Below, piece by piece: positions 11,926-22,651 of a DNA stretch of 64,000 bases. Origin of the DNA: Rhinopomastus cyanomelas (taxonomy: Eukaryota; Chordata; Aves; Bucerotiformes; Rhinopomastidae). The position numbers and the translations under genes are program-made. The notes under the pieces are model-generated. The model was not told the DNA's origin. It saw only the letters and a list, made by a program, of their open reading frames with translations, and ran no database searches. Within the stretch, counting starts at the first letter, position 1, and each line of letters opens with the position of its first letter. The stretch lies in contig VXBP01008292.1 in assembly GCA_013400115.1 (NCBI GenBank), forward strand, positions 62,001 through 126,000. The letters run 5' to 3'.

Positions 11926-12525
11926 TGCTGGTTTAGCTAAACTAAATTTTCATTATTTTCAAGGACAGGAAGATTTTATTTGTGTATGTGTGTGAAACTG
12001 GTGGTAGTTTGCTGTTGAGGTATTCTGTGAGAGCTGAGCTGATCCGAGTATTGGCCTTTCTTACTTGATCTTTACCATCCCGTAAGGGTGAGATTCACAT
12101 TGATAACAGGGCTTAATGGTAGAGCACAAAAGGATGAGATAGCAAGTCCTGACTGTGTTTGAGTTTACTCAGGCAGGAACATCTATTTCTATAAGGGAGC
12201 ACTTTGTAATCTGCTGGACTTCACAGTCCTGTCAGACAGAATATGGACAGGACCTGAAGGCTGGAAGATTAGACAGGAGAACAAGTGTTTGACTGTTGTT
12301 AGCTGCAGAAGTGATTCAGGCACACATGTGGCAACTCATTGAAAACACTGTCATCTGAAGCGGTAGGCTGTGCCTACTCATACAAAGTAGTGCAGTAAGT
12401 AATGGCCTTTGGTTTAGGGGTAAGATTCAATGAGTTCTACAAATTTAGTAGAAATAGAGCTGATTTGTTATCATCTCGGGATTTTTGAGCCCTTCCAAAA
12501 TGAACTGTGATTTGGGAATATGTAC

Positions 12526-12770
12526 ATAGAATCATTTAAGTTGGAAAAGACCTTCAGGATCATTGAGTCCAACCATTAACCTCGCTCTACCAAGCCCACT
12601 ACTAAACCCTGTCCTTGAACTCCATAGCTACACAACTTTTAAATGCATCCAGGGATAGAGATTCAACCACCTCCTTGGGAAGACTGTCTTAAGGCCTGAC
12701 AACCCTTTCAATACATAAGTTTTCCTATACTTATAGATTTTACCTCCTTCCCATCTTTCAGGCTTCAGAG
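12526..12770 (-). mobile_element. CR1 LINE 3' part, type III
   Basis: Minus-strand copy whose 3' end lies at the left (ATAGAATCATTTAAGTTGG, then AAAAGACCTTCAGGATCATT). It continues through the reverse complement of the ATGCATCCAGG and CACCTCCTTGGGAAG segments, fading out after 12,755. Noncoding and moderately old. Confidence 0.9.
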
Positions 12771-13309
12771 ACACTTGACACAAGATGTGTCTATGCAGTC
12801 AGTTCTTTGCTGTTTTCTTGGACTGGCAAAAAGCTAGAAACTGGTTTCCTGACAGCAGACCTAAAAAAAATGCTTGACTCTGACCTTCATCACCTCTACA
12901 TTATGTATTTCCTCACCTCACAGGGCAAAAATACTTTCAGAACTGTTAAGTTGTACTGAATCTTGATAAAAGAGTCACCAAGGGACCCAAGAGAGATCTC
13001 CCTAGTAATTAGTGGTTGTTTGTTTTTTGGCACTGTGATGATAACAGTATTTTTGCAGAATGAATAAAGATGTTTGTCTAAAGTTCTAACATCGCCTGCA
13101 GGTGCTTAGACATGCAGCCACTAGATAGCCTGAATAAATGGGTGCTGCTAATACTACAGTGGTAAGTGTTATACAGTAAATGGAAAGGGTTGTCTGCCAT
13201 TTGCTGCATATAGCATAGAAAATTCAGATGAGTGTCTTAATATTTACTTTTCCTATCAAGGTCAGCTAAACCCCTAAAAAGTCATGAGCTGTGAAAGCAA
13301 ATTGTAAGA
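12771..13309. other. Unassigned spacer
   Basis: No gene or recognisable repeat. Confidence 0.4.
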
Positions 13310-13435
13310 GGTGAGGCCACCCCTTGAGTATCACAGGAAGTTCTGGGCCACTCATGTCAAGAAAGACACTGAGGGGCTGAAATGGGTCCAGAGGAGCAAC
13401 CAGACTGGGGAAGGGAGTGGAGGGAAAGTCTAATG
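13310..13435 (+). mobile_element. Internal CR1 LINE fragment
   Basis: Contains the ORF2 segment corresponding to VRPHLEYCVQFWA (GTTCTGGGCCACTCATGTCA), then AAAGACACTGAGGGGCTG and GTCCAGAGGAGCAACCAGAC. It resembles 51,380-51,510 most closely. Both ends of the element are missing: there is no 3' tail, which is unusual for CR1 and implies later deletion. Confidence 0.75.
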
Positions 13436-14277
13436 ACGTGGTCAGACTCATTTTCACGTGGTCATTCCCAGAGAATTAATTTTCCTTAGTATCTCTATGT
13501 TCAGCTTTTTGTGCTACCTTTGGGAAAGTTGTGGCGTTGTTTTTAGGGACAAGAGGCAAAAACTTGCAAACACAAGTTTTTGTCTAACTACTTACGAACA
13601 GGCTTTGAGTCATTATACCTAACAAACATGCTCATTGTGCTACAGTGATGGAAGAAATTCTGCTTCTCCTTTCTTACCCACTCTCTCCATCTGGAAAGGT
13701 TTGTTCTTCATTTTACATTTGTAATCAACACAGAAAGTCAATGAAAGGACATCCTGCATTTGAAGTGATGTTTCCTAAGTCTCTGCTAAAGCTAGGTAAT
13801 GGAATCACTGTTTGCTAATCCAAACCCTGACAAGTAGAGTGCTTTGGTCCAATCCTAGAACTGGACATGCCAAATAATCTGATGGTTTTGAGCACTGTAA
13901 ATAAACTCCTGCTGCCTGTTTTTCAGTGAGTGCGCCATTTGCAGAAGCTTCTTCTCCACTTGCATATCTGCTATGTTCTGGTGAACTAAACACATGTGAG
14001 CAAGGCCAAAGTGTGGAATACAAACAAACCTCAGTTCCTCATGTGCTTTTGGTTTCTAATAGCATCGGCTGCATTCTATCCATATGAAGTATTTCTGCTG
14101 TGGTTAGAAGGAAACATAGAAGGTCTGAACTTGGCTGTGAACATGCTAGTTCTTTATACTGTTGTAGGCATTGATGTGATCCAAAATATCATTAGTGATA
14201 CGTATACATGTGGTATCTGAAGTCCAAGTCTCTAGCACAGCTGATTGTTAGGTTGCCCAAACCTGATCCAAGCCAGT
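13436..14277. other. Unassigned spacer
   Basis: No repeat or gene recognised; short open frames only (at most 74 codons). Confidence 0.4.
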
Positions 14278-14358
14278 CCAGTTTTGAGCATGGATTGGAC
14301 AAGTTGACTCCAGAGGTCTCTTGGCCAAAGTTATTTTAAGATTATGTGATTCTGTGGT
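14278..14358 (+). mobile_element. Short diverged CR1 LINE 3' end
   Basis: A degraded terminus: GGATTGGACAAGTTGACTCC, AGAGGTCTCTTGGCCAAAG and the tail GATTATGTGATTCTGTGG correspond to the GGATTGGACTAGATGACCTC ... ATTCTGTG end of CR1. Only about 80 bases remain and it is clearly old. Confidence 0.65.
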
Positions 14359-16171
14359 TGGTTTACTTTTGCACAGTATTCGACTAGCAAGATCTCATAA
14401 AGGCAGCCTGGTTTGTCAATAAAGCACAGTGGCTTGGGGCGCGTTGATCTAGCCAAGTTACTTCTTGGCAGGAGGAGCACAACCTCTGTTTCCCATTTTG
14501 CTTGCCTTTATGGCTGTTTCTGGGTCTGATATGGGTTCTGCTGTGATGCCGAAGATTGCTTTTCTGGGTAGATACTCACTGATGCTCTGGTTCAGTAATT
14601 GTTTCAGTGAAACAGATAACTAGATATTTTTAGGAAGCAGCGGCATGCGCTTGCATGTCAGGCAGGCTTAGCAGTAATGTCGGTCTTGCTACACTGCCTT
14701 GTGGCATCGTTGTTGGTGAACTCGTACCATTCCTAAGCACTGGCTCATCCAGAGAGAGAAAACTGAGAGAATAAACTGACTTAAATAGGACCTGTGTTGA
14801 TCTGTTTCGTACGTAGCTGTTCACGTGCTGAGCACACCAACAGTGTGATTTACAGGTGGCTGTACAGCATTCATTGGTGCTCTGATGTCTGAATCCAGAG
14901 ATTAAACTGCTGCTCAAAACCCCCAAGACAGTGGTAGATGAAGATTATGTTCTGAAGCAAACTGATATTAATTAATCCTAGCTGAGTAGCTTTCTCTGCT
15001 GCCTTCCACTGACCTTCTGCAGCTTTAGATGTGATTGCAGATAGTGTGAAAGGTCTTGCACTTGCAGCTTTAGGAAAAAGCTGTTTTGCAATGCAGAATT
15101 GTTATTGCAATGTCAGACTTAAAGGGTTAGTGTGCAGGCCCAGCCACATACCTGTTCTCAACTGCAGAAGACCCAGACAGCTAAGGCCCAAAAAATGCAA
15201 GGATCCCCTCCAAGAGAGCAGAGTCAGAAGGAAAGGAATGTTCTTATTGGTGGTAGAAAGAGAGATGTAAAACCCCCTCACTTTGTATTTTGTTCTACCT
15301 ATTTGGGGATGGTATTTTTAAATAGGAAACAAAAGTTACATAGTTGATGACATTAATGATTACACAAAGCAGGAAGGGCTTGGTAAACTAGTACCTCACT
15401 GTGATGCAATTGAACTAATCTAGTCTAAAATTAAATGCTTGAAGCTTGAAGATGTGAATCTTTCTAGATACAAGGAAATAAGGAAAGAGGTTTTTGTCAA
15501 GAAGGACCAGTCGCGTAACCAAGAGCTCATTTTACATGTGAATGAATAATGATTTAACTACTTGGGGAAAAATACAGCTATTAATTGAATGCATGTTTTC
15601 ACTCTTCTCTGTCCCTTCAGTGAAGTTAGGCTCTATCATTCACTGGCAAAGATTAAAGTTCACTAAACACTGAGTGTTCACTAAACACTCAACTGCTTTG
15701 GTTTAATTTTCCTAGGATTCTGAAAGACAGAAATAGAAAACGGAACTTGTTGCTTCTAACCAGAACTTGACAGAAAGATAAGAAACGCATTTTATCCTGG
15801 AGTTTGGGCTTTGTCCATTCTGCTCACTACTGCTCACAGCAGGATTTCCAAACCCTTGCATGTTGTCTCAGACACACCTTCCTCAAACTGAGTATCCAGC
15901 CGTTTTGTTGCGGAAGAATAAAAGTACAACCAGTTTTTGGTGACTAGCAGGAACTGGAGAAAGTTCTTTATGTAAAAAAAACCTGGTCACCCCTGTGTTC
16001 CATTACTCCTGTGTGAAAGACTTGAGGTGAGGTCAGCAAGACCCTTCATGTGAGAAAATGGGAGTCTCACACACTTTTTTTGTATGACTTGGTTGGGAGC
16101 ATTCAAACTGTGGTTTGCTTCTAGGATTACGGTTTGGTGTCAGGTTTTACACCACATGCTCTGCCAAAGAC
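14359..16171. other. Unassigned stretch with an 18-bp duplication
   Basis: No gene recognised. A tandem duplication with 18-bp period lies at 15,658-15,693 (GTTCACTAAACACTGAGT then GTTCACTAAACACTCAAC), a likely slippage product. Confidence 0.45.
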
Positions 16172-16438
16172 TGGTGTCAGGACAATGGGACCAGACTCTT
16201 TTCAGTGGGCAAGGGGCAGTGGGTAAAAATGAGATAGGAGGTTTCCATATGGCAACACTTTTTCATATTGAGCTTAACAGAGCTGGAACAGGCTGCCCGG
16301 ACAGGTTGTGGAGTCTCCTGCTCTGGAGACTTTCAAAACCTGTGTGATCTGCTCTAGGTGATCCTGCTGTGGCAGGGGGATTTGACTAGATGATTTTTTG
16401 AGGTCACTTTCAAACTCTTACTGTTCTATGATTGTGTG
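16172..16438 (+). mobile_element. CR1 LINE 3' part, type I
   Basis: Plus-strand copy from TGGTGTCAGGACAATGGGAC through GAACAGGCTGCCCGGACAGG and GGTGATCCTGCTGTGGCAGG to the tail TTCTATGATTGTGTGG. Internal small deletions have removed part of the GAAGTTCC...ACTGTGAGG region. Moderately diverged. Confidence 0.9.
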
Positions 16439-17144
16439 GCAATCCCAGCTCCAGAATTCACAGATCTTTTCACACCTTTTGGGAATTCCCACCAGAAGTC
16501 CCACCTTTTGCATTGAAATTTTACTTTTTTACTTTCCTTTATTTTAATCTTTGGCTCCTTAGAATAAACATTCCTGAGAACACTCCACATCAGCTATTTA
16601 TGTTCATAAGCCTGTTCCTATTTGTTCCAGTGATCTCAGCCAAGAACATCTCAGAACTGACATTTTTAAAATCCTTTTGTTTATGGGAAATTTTACACAT
16701 TGGGTTTTCCAAATGCTCAACTCAAGAGTGATCACCACAGACATCGGAGAATATTTCAGCTCCTCTAATTCTCTCATGATGCTTATATCCAAAGAGGGAA
16801 CAACTGCTTGTTTTATAAACTGCTCTGCCAGGATTCTTCAAAAGCTGTTGTTACAGTCCTAGATTCTCTAAGCAGACATTTGTATTTTAAATACATTGTT
16901 TCACTCCTCCCTAGATAAGGCTAATAACGTCTTCTCATGCCGTGTGTCAGGACTGGCTTTTTCAAGAACATAAGGTCTGTTGTTGGGAGGTTTTAAATGG
17001 AACGCAAGCTTAAAGCAAGTCTTCTGCCTAGGAGTAACTCTGTCTTTAAGTAGAAAGACATTGTCTTTAAGTAGATATAATTGCTTGTTAACTTAGATAC
17101 AGACTTGTAGTGTTTTCTGCTGGTGCCCTGGGGGAAAGGTCTTT
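16439..17144. other. Unassigned spacer with a 21-bp duplication
   Basis: No gene recognised. The word TGTCTTTAAGTAGA occurs at 17,041 and again at 17,062, a 21-bp tandem duplication. Confidence 0.4.
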
Positions 17145-17455
17145 AGAATCATAGAATCACTACGGATTGGAAGGGACCTCGAAAGATCGTCTAGTCCAAT
17201 CCACCTGCAACAGCAGGATCACCTAGACCAAGTCACACAGGAACACATCCAGACGGGTCTTAAATATCTCCAGTGAGGGAGACTCCACAACCCCCCTGGG
17301 CAGCCTGTTCCAGTGCTCCGTCACCCTCACCGTGAAGAAGTTCCTTCTCAGGTTGATGTGGAACCTCCTATGTTCCAGCTTACAACCATTGCCCCTCGTC
17401 CTATCACTACATGACACCGAGAACAGCCCAGCTCCATCCTTCTGACACCCACCCC
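17145..17455 (-). mobile_element. CR1 LINE 3' part, type I, young-looking
   Basis: Well preserved minus-strand copy with its 3' end at the left (AGAATCATAGAATCACTACG). It covers the whole 3' untranslated region and the end of ORF2: the minus frame 17,417-17,223 reads NGCKLEHRRFHINLRRNFFT, VRVTEHWNRLPRGVV. It shares private variants with the plus copy at 23,052-23,420 (the CACTACGGATT end, a GTGGATTGG site, a CATGTAGTGATAGG site), with about a dozen differences over some 290 bases. Confidence 0.95.
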
Positions 17456-18984
17456 TATGATCTTCAGATTAAAAAGTTTTTAAAACTTTACCAACATGTT
17501 CTGCCCTCTTCACCCCAAAAAAACCATAAAACAAACTTTTGGCAAACAATAGCGACAATGAAGGAGAGGCTTCTGCTAATTACTGTCGGCCATTACAATA
17601 ATAACAATTTGCTAAATGCTGCAGGAATGTAACAGGTCAAGGCAGTCATTCTTCTGATACTTCAGGGTTCTGACCCCTTGGACTGTACAGGGGTAATGGG
17701 CAGGCTTTCTGGGACTGCCAGTTTAGAGCAAATGTCTCCAACTTCATGATGTCTGGCAAGGACTTCCATCCAAGAAAACTCAGGAATTTTGAATGTGGGA
17801 AACAGCCACCAGGTTTACAATCCAGCACAGGGACAAGTGCAGCTTCCTATAACTTTAGCCAGGGGACTTCTTTTGATTCATTAATTAACTTATGACTCTT
17901 AGGAGAAACTCCAATGCAAGTGCCAGTGTTTTCAATCACCATGACTGTGGTGAAGCAGTGATTGCTATCTGACCTGCTGAGGAAAAGGTGACATCAGCCA
18001 GCATGCTCAGACAAACCAGTGTTCCAAAGCTACACTGGCAGACAGTTGTGACCTACCCTCAGAACAATTCACTGATGAATGGCTGGGAACCACCCTGAAA
18101 GTAGGGAGTTCCAAACAATAGACAAATAATTAAAATTGAAGACGGATAATTAACAGGATAAATAATGTTAAAAGTCTGAGCAAATAAAAATAATGCCAGT
18201 GACATCACTGGAAGGAAAAATTAGTTGATGAAAAAGGTATGTAAATATACCAAGAGCAATTAAGGCAAGAGCATATAGGCTGAGTAATTTGCTTTAAGAC
18301 ATTGAGTGCCACAGGTATGTCTTCCAGAGGAAGTCTAAATGATCACAGTAATGTAATGGCCAGATATAAATTTGTATGTAGCAGGAGTTTTCCAAAACTG
18401 AGTATCAGTAGGGACACAGACAATGCAATATCCGCACCAGTAAAATCCATCGCAACTTTTGTAGTTCGTTTTTAGTTGGAAATAATTACAGACTCCGTTA
18501 CTAAAGGTATGGTAGCCTTATGGGCTGAGTTTTTACTAAGAAAGGGGATAATTTTGAGGAGAAATATTTCACTGCAAAATCACCCTGTCGTGAAACATTC
18601 CAACATTTTACAAGAGAATAAGAACTTCAGCACCTTTTAACATTGAGGTGAGGAATCAATGACAATGAATTGATATTATGAAGCATCCTATACCTCAAGT
18701 TCTTGTGTTCTAACCAAGGGGATGGATGGACTAAGAGAACTGAGTCATAGAAAGCACAGAATTTGATGACATTTGCTGTGTTGAGTCCAAAAGTGTGAAT
18801 TTTGGAAAGAAAGAGGTTGTAGGGCCTATCTCTACAAAAAACACTCCCACTTTGTGTTCCTCTGGCTCAGGAGAAGATCTGTAAGATTAGCGGGACTTTT
18901 TTGTGTGTTGACTAAAGGCATTTATGGCTGTGCTGGATTTTATCGTCTGATACTTCAATAAAGATCATACTGTTCATTCTGCAA
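17456..18984. other. Unassigned stretch
   Basis: No gene or recognisable repeat. It runs up to the left inverted unit of the 180-bp tandem array. Confidence 0.4.
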
Positions 18985-19128
18985 AAACATATACATGAGA
19001 GTATTAATTTGGTGGCTACAGCAAAGCCCTCAGTCTCAGGTTTATTTTGGCTCTTGATGGTTACATATGGATGATGAAGGCCAGCAGCAGCATTTAGGGT
19101 TGTACCAAGCTGATAGAGCAGCTTGAAG
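18985..19128 (-). repeat. Inverted partial unit of the ~180-bp repeat (left flank)
   Basis: The plus strand reads GGTGGCTACAGCAAAGCCCT, then TGATGAAGGCCAGCAGCAGC and ATTTAGGGTTG. These are reverse complements of array words such as TTTGCTGTAGCAAC and CCCTAGATGCTGCTGCTGGC. It matches the right-hand inverted unit (20,385-20,575) in the same orientation. The left boundary is approximate. Confidence 0.65.
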
Positions 19129-20226
19129 TTCTGGGGCTCAGAGCTTTGCTGATGCCAACAACCTTTGCTGTATTCACCAAGTTAACTATTGTGAATTTTC
19201 TGTTCACACATCTCTGAGCCCAGAGATGCAAGTGAACACGATGGGCCCCTGCTCCTGCAGTGATTGTGCTAGTCCTAAATGCTGTTGCTGGATGTAAGCA
19301 CCATAAAACCCAGGGCTCAGAACTTTGCTAGAGCAAGTAATCTTCACCATATTCACCATGTTCATGATAATGGAGCTACAATTGTAAACATCCAGCCCGT
19401 AACCCTGTGGGGAAGGTGAGAGTCCCAAATGCTCCTGCTGGACTTCATCAAACCTATGCAGCTTTTTATGAGAGCCATGAGACTCAGGGGTCAGGACTTT
19501 GCTGTAGCAACTAATTTTCACTGTATTCACCATGTTCACAATGGCCATTTTTGACTCCGAGCTGAATCCATGCAGAAATGGAGACCATATAGGCCCTGCT
19601 CCTGCAGGGAATGTGCAAACCCTAACTTCTGCATCATCCCTAGGAAGCCTTTCAAATGCACCAGGCATCCTGATGCTAGGAGATTTTCCAGACCCACCAA
19701 CCTTAAGCATATTTAAACATGTTCACAACAATCTTTGTTGGGTTCAGCTTGAACCCAGAGATGAAATTATGAACATCCAGCAACGTCTGCTTAGTGTAGG
19801 TGTGATCCCCAAATGCTGCTACTGGCTTTCTTCACCCCTAGGTAGCCTTTCAACAGCACCACGAAGCCTGGCACTCAGGGTGATGTTGTAGAACTGTTAG
19901 CCTTTGCTGTGTTCATGATGAGGATTTTTGCTGTCACTTGAGCCAGGACCTGAAATTAGGAATGTCCAGCCCCTCATCCTGAAGGGAACTGTCAGGACGA
20001 AATTCTGTTGCTGGCCTTCATAGTACCTTGGCAGTCTTTCAAAAGCACCACAGACCTTGTGGCTCAGCTGCAGCTACTTGTTATAGCTCCTACCAGTCAC
20101 CATATTCACAATTTTCACAGTACGAATTGCAAATGTTAAACCCCTACCACTGCAGGGAAGTTGTGAGCCCTAGATGCTGCTGCTGGCCTTCAGCATCCTG
20201 AGGCAGTTTTTCAAAAACATCTGATA
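19129..20226 (+). repeat. Degenerate tandem array, about six units of ~165-210 bp
   Basis: The same succession of words recurs six times: a CTCAGGG...CTTTGCTGTAGC part, an ATTCACCATGTTCACAATG part, a GAGCCCAGAGATG...AACATCCAGC part, a CCTGCTCCTGCAGGGAA part, an AAATGCTGCTGCTGGCCTTC part and a GGAAGCCTTTCAAAAGCACC part. Unit starts fall near 19,131, 19,311, 19,485, 19,665, 19,874 and 20,061. Units are strongly diverged from each other, so the array is old. Open frames of 119-168 codons here share the SLGSLS peptide because of the repeat, not because of a gene. I do not recognise the unit as any known element. Confidence 0.75.
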
Positions 20227-20228
20227 TA

Positions 20229-20315
20229 GTGGGAGGTGTCCCTGCTCATGGCAGGGGATTTGGAACTACATGATCTTCAAGGTCTCCTCCAATGCAGACT
20301 ATTTTATGATTCAAG
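20229..20315 (+). mobile_element. Short CR1 LINE 3' end, type IV
   Basis: GGAGGTGTCCCTGCTCATGG, ATTTGGAACTACATGATCTT and the tail ATTTTATGATTCAAGG form a CR1 terminus. It sits between the last direct unit and the right inverted unit of the 180-bp array, so it may have inserted into the array or at its edge. Confidence 0.85.
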
Positions 20316-20384
20316 GTTCACCCCTGCCCTGTAAGAGTAGGGGCAAGATGTTCAATGTTTTGTAGCAGGGCTTAGGCAAGAGCA

Positions 20385-20575
20385 GAAAGCACCTTGTGAA
20401 CGTGGGGGATACAGAGAAAGTTGGGGGCTACAGTAAAGCCCTGAGCTATGGTTTTCATTTTGATGTTGAAAGGCTTCCTAGCGATGATGTAGTCCAGCAG
20501 AAGTGTTTGTGGCTTACAACTCCCTTGCAGGAGCAGGGGTCTGGGCATTCATAGTTTGGGAGCTGGGCATAGGTT
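20385..20575 (-). repeat. Inverted full unit of the ~180-bp repeat (right flank)
   Basis: The plus strand reads CTTGTGAACGTGGGGGATAC, GGGGGCTACAGTAAAGCCCT, GATGTTGAAAGGCTTCCTAG, CTTGCAGGAGCAGGGGTCTG. Each is the reverse complement of an array word in the right order, giving almost a full unit in the opposite orientation to the six central units. Confidence 0.7.
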
Positions 20576-20640
20576 TTTGGCAAAAGTGATGGTGCCCAGC
20601 AATAGGACATGGGGCAATGGGCACAGTTTAAGAAAGATGT

Positions 20641-21092
20641 CAAGGTGCTGGAACAAGTGGCAGCTCGATTGGTTAAGGGGCTGGAAGATAAGGCTGAGGG
20701 AACTGGATTTGTTTAGCCTGGAAAAGAAGAGGCTCAGGGGTGATCTTATCGCTGTTTATAACTATCTGAGGGGTGGTTGTAGTCAGGCAGGGGTTGGTCT
20801 TTTCTCCCTGGCCACTGGAGACAAGACAAGGGCTCATAGTCTTAAGCTCCATCAGGGGAGGTTTAGACTTGACATTAGGAAAAAAATTTTCACTGAAAGA
20901 GTGATCCGGTTTTGGAATGGGCTGCCCACAGAGGTGGTTGAGTCACCGTCCCTGGAGGTGTTCAAGGTTAGGCTGGATGAGGTGCTGAGTGGCATGATCT
21001 AGATGTTAGATGTTAGGATTACTGGGTTTATTTGGATTTAGGTTGAACTGGATGATTATTAAGGTCTTTTCTAACCTTATCATTACTGTGAT
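20641..21092 (+). mobile_element. CR1 LINE 3' part, type V
   Basis: The copy starts in ORF2 (CAAGGTGCTGGAACAAGTGG), keeps an open C-terminal frame, and ends TTGAACTGGATGATTATTAA, GGTCTTTTCTAACC and ATTACTGTGAT. Its tail is of the ATACTGTG kind rather than ATTCTATG, linking it to the copy at 43,553-44,106. A second CR1 3' piece follows with no gap. Confidence 0.92.
20663..21002 (+). pseudogene. CR1 ORF2 C-terminal remnant, frame still open
   Basis: This is the C-terminal end of CR1 ORF2 downstream of the reverse-transcriptase domain: LRELDLFSLEKKRLRGDLIA, VYNYLRGGCSQAGVGLFS, HQGRFRLDIRKKIFTERVIR, FWNGLPTEVVESPSLEVF, then a stop after SGMI at 21,002. About 113 codons are uninterrupted, reaching the natural stop. 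The start is only a 5' truncation point, so no independent protein is expected. It belongs to the same group as 43,640-44,104 by its tail. Confidence 0.88.
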
Positions 21093-21093
21093 A

Positions 21094-21290
21094 AGGGAAA
21101 ACTTTTTTAAGATGAGGGTATCAGAACACTGGAACAGGCTTTGCAGGAACTATGTCTCTCTGGAGACATTCAAAACACACCTGGAAGAAATATGTTAGTG
21201 TGACCTGCTTTAGAAGAACTTGCTGTAGCAGGAGGATTGAACTAGATGACCTCCAGAGGTCTCTTTCAACTCCTACTATTTTATGATTTG
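21094..21290 (+). mobile_element. CR1 LINE 3' end following directly on another copy
   Basis: Begins AAGGGAAAACTTTTTTAAGA at the tail of the preceding copy, passes AACACTGGAACAGGCTTTGC and GGATTGAACTAGATGACCTC, and ends TACTATTTTATGATTTG. It is in the same orientation as its neighbour and has a different 3' sequence. It is either an insertion into the tail of the 20,641 copy or an older copy that the 20,641 element inserted beside. Confidence 0.88.
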
Positions 21291-22651
21291 ATGAGAAAAC
21301 TCATTGTTACAATATTTTGCAAAAAGCAAGAGACATAGAATCAGACTTGGATATTAAGTTTGTAAATAGCAGCAGTAATGCTACAGCAGGTCAGTGAAAA
21401 TAAGTGTGCTTATTGATTTATTTAAAAGACAATGTGTTCCTGTCAAAAAGCAACCAGTAATGTGTTGCTGCTGTGGGGTTTTATTTAGTGAAAAAGTTGT
21501 CCATTCATCGGTGATTGTTTAGTTCAGGGACCTCTGTGTAGGACAGAGGTTACAGAAAGTTATGGAATGCAGATTTAGCCAGGAAAGAGACAAGAAGATA
21601 AAGCAGTACCTAGAGTTTTACAAGTCACATGTCTAGCCGAGACAGTTTCTAACTGGTAATGTGCGTAAAAAGATTTTTTCTCACATGCCAGTTTTTCTGC
21701 AGCTGCATAATGCGGGGCAGGGCATTGCTCTTCTCTGGAATACAGACTAGATGGACAACCACTTACATGACCCTCAGGAAAAATTTCTAATATGTGCACT
21801 TCAGATTTACTGAATTCTGATCTATGGGCACTGGGACAATTGTGTTTGAGTTGTTCAAAAAAAATCCAGCAGGCGTTTCATGGGCAGGAGGAAGGCTTGT
21901 GTGAGTGTCCTCTGTCCTGTCATGGTTCAGAAATGTTCTGGGTCGCATGCAATCATTCCTGTGTGTTTGCTGATTTCTTCATGGTGGTTGTTGAAGATAA
22001 CTAATTCTGGGAATTACTGCCCTGGCTAAAGATGTTTTGTCTCCCCACCATTGTTCTTCAGGAACTGGAAATAGGTTATACACTGGTTTCAAAATCAATA
22101 GTGAGTCATTCTATGGGTATTTGTGCCTTAATAAAGCGATGACTAGAGAACTCGTTAAGAATCACTTACATGTACGTGGCCTTGTCTCTCCTTGACCTGA
22201 AAGCTGTATCTAGTAGCATGATTGAAATTCCTGATTAGTGTAACAAGATGTAATCTCCTCATCCAGTGGTAAGTCTTCAGAAAGTAGCCAATATAAGAAA
22301 AAGAAATGCTGTATGAAAAGACGCCTGATTACTCAGTTCCTATTTGGTCATGTTTCAACAGTAGCAATGTATAATTTTGAACATCAGAGGATACAATCAA
22401 TGAGGGTTGTGACTGGATAAGACTTTCTCCATTTTCCCAATGAAAAAGTCAGGTGCATTCAGTAGAGCCTATTAGAGCACTGCAGCATCCCCCCCATACC
22501 CATCCCACCAAGTTAACTTCTTTCTACTGAAAAGTACATTTAAGCTGAAAATATTTTGTAGAAACACACCAATGCTGCTGAAATCTTTATATTAAAAAGT
22601 CAAAATTAATGGTGAGCTTTGTAATTTCACATTGAGACTGTCGAATGCAGA
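21291..22651. other. Unassigned stretch
   Basis: No gene or recognisable repeat; open frames do not exceed about 75 codons. Confidence 0.4.

Noticed and set aside
19204..19891. Open frames of 168 and 119 codons with repeated SLGSLS peptides
   Set aside because: They lie in the degenerate 180-bp tandem array; the peptide repetition follows from the DNA repeat.
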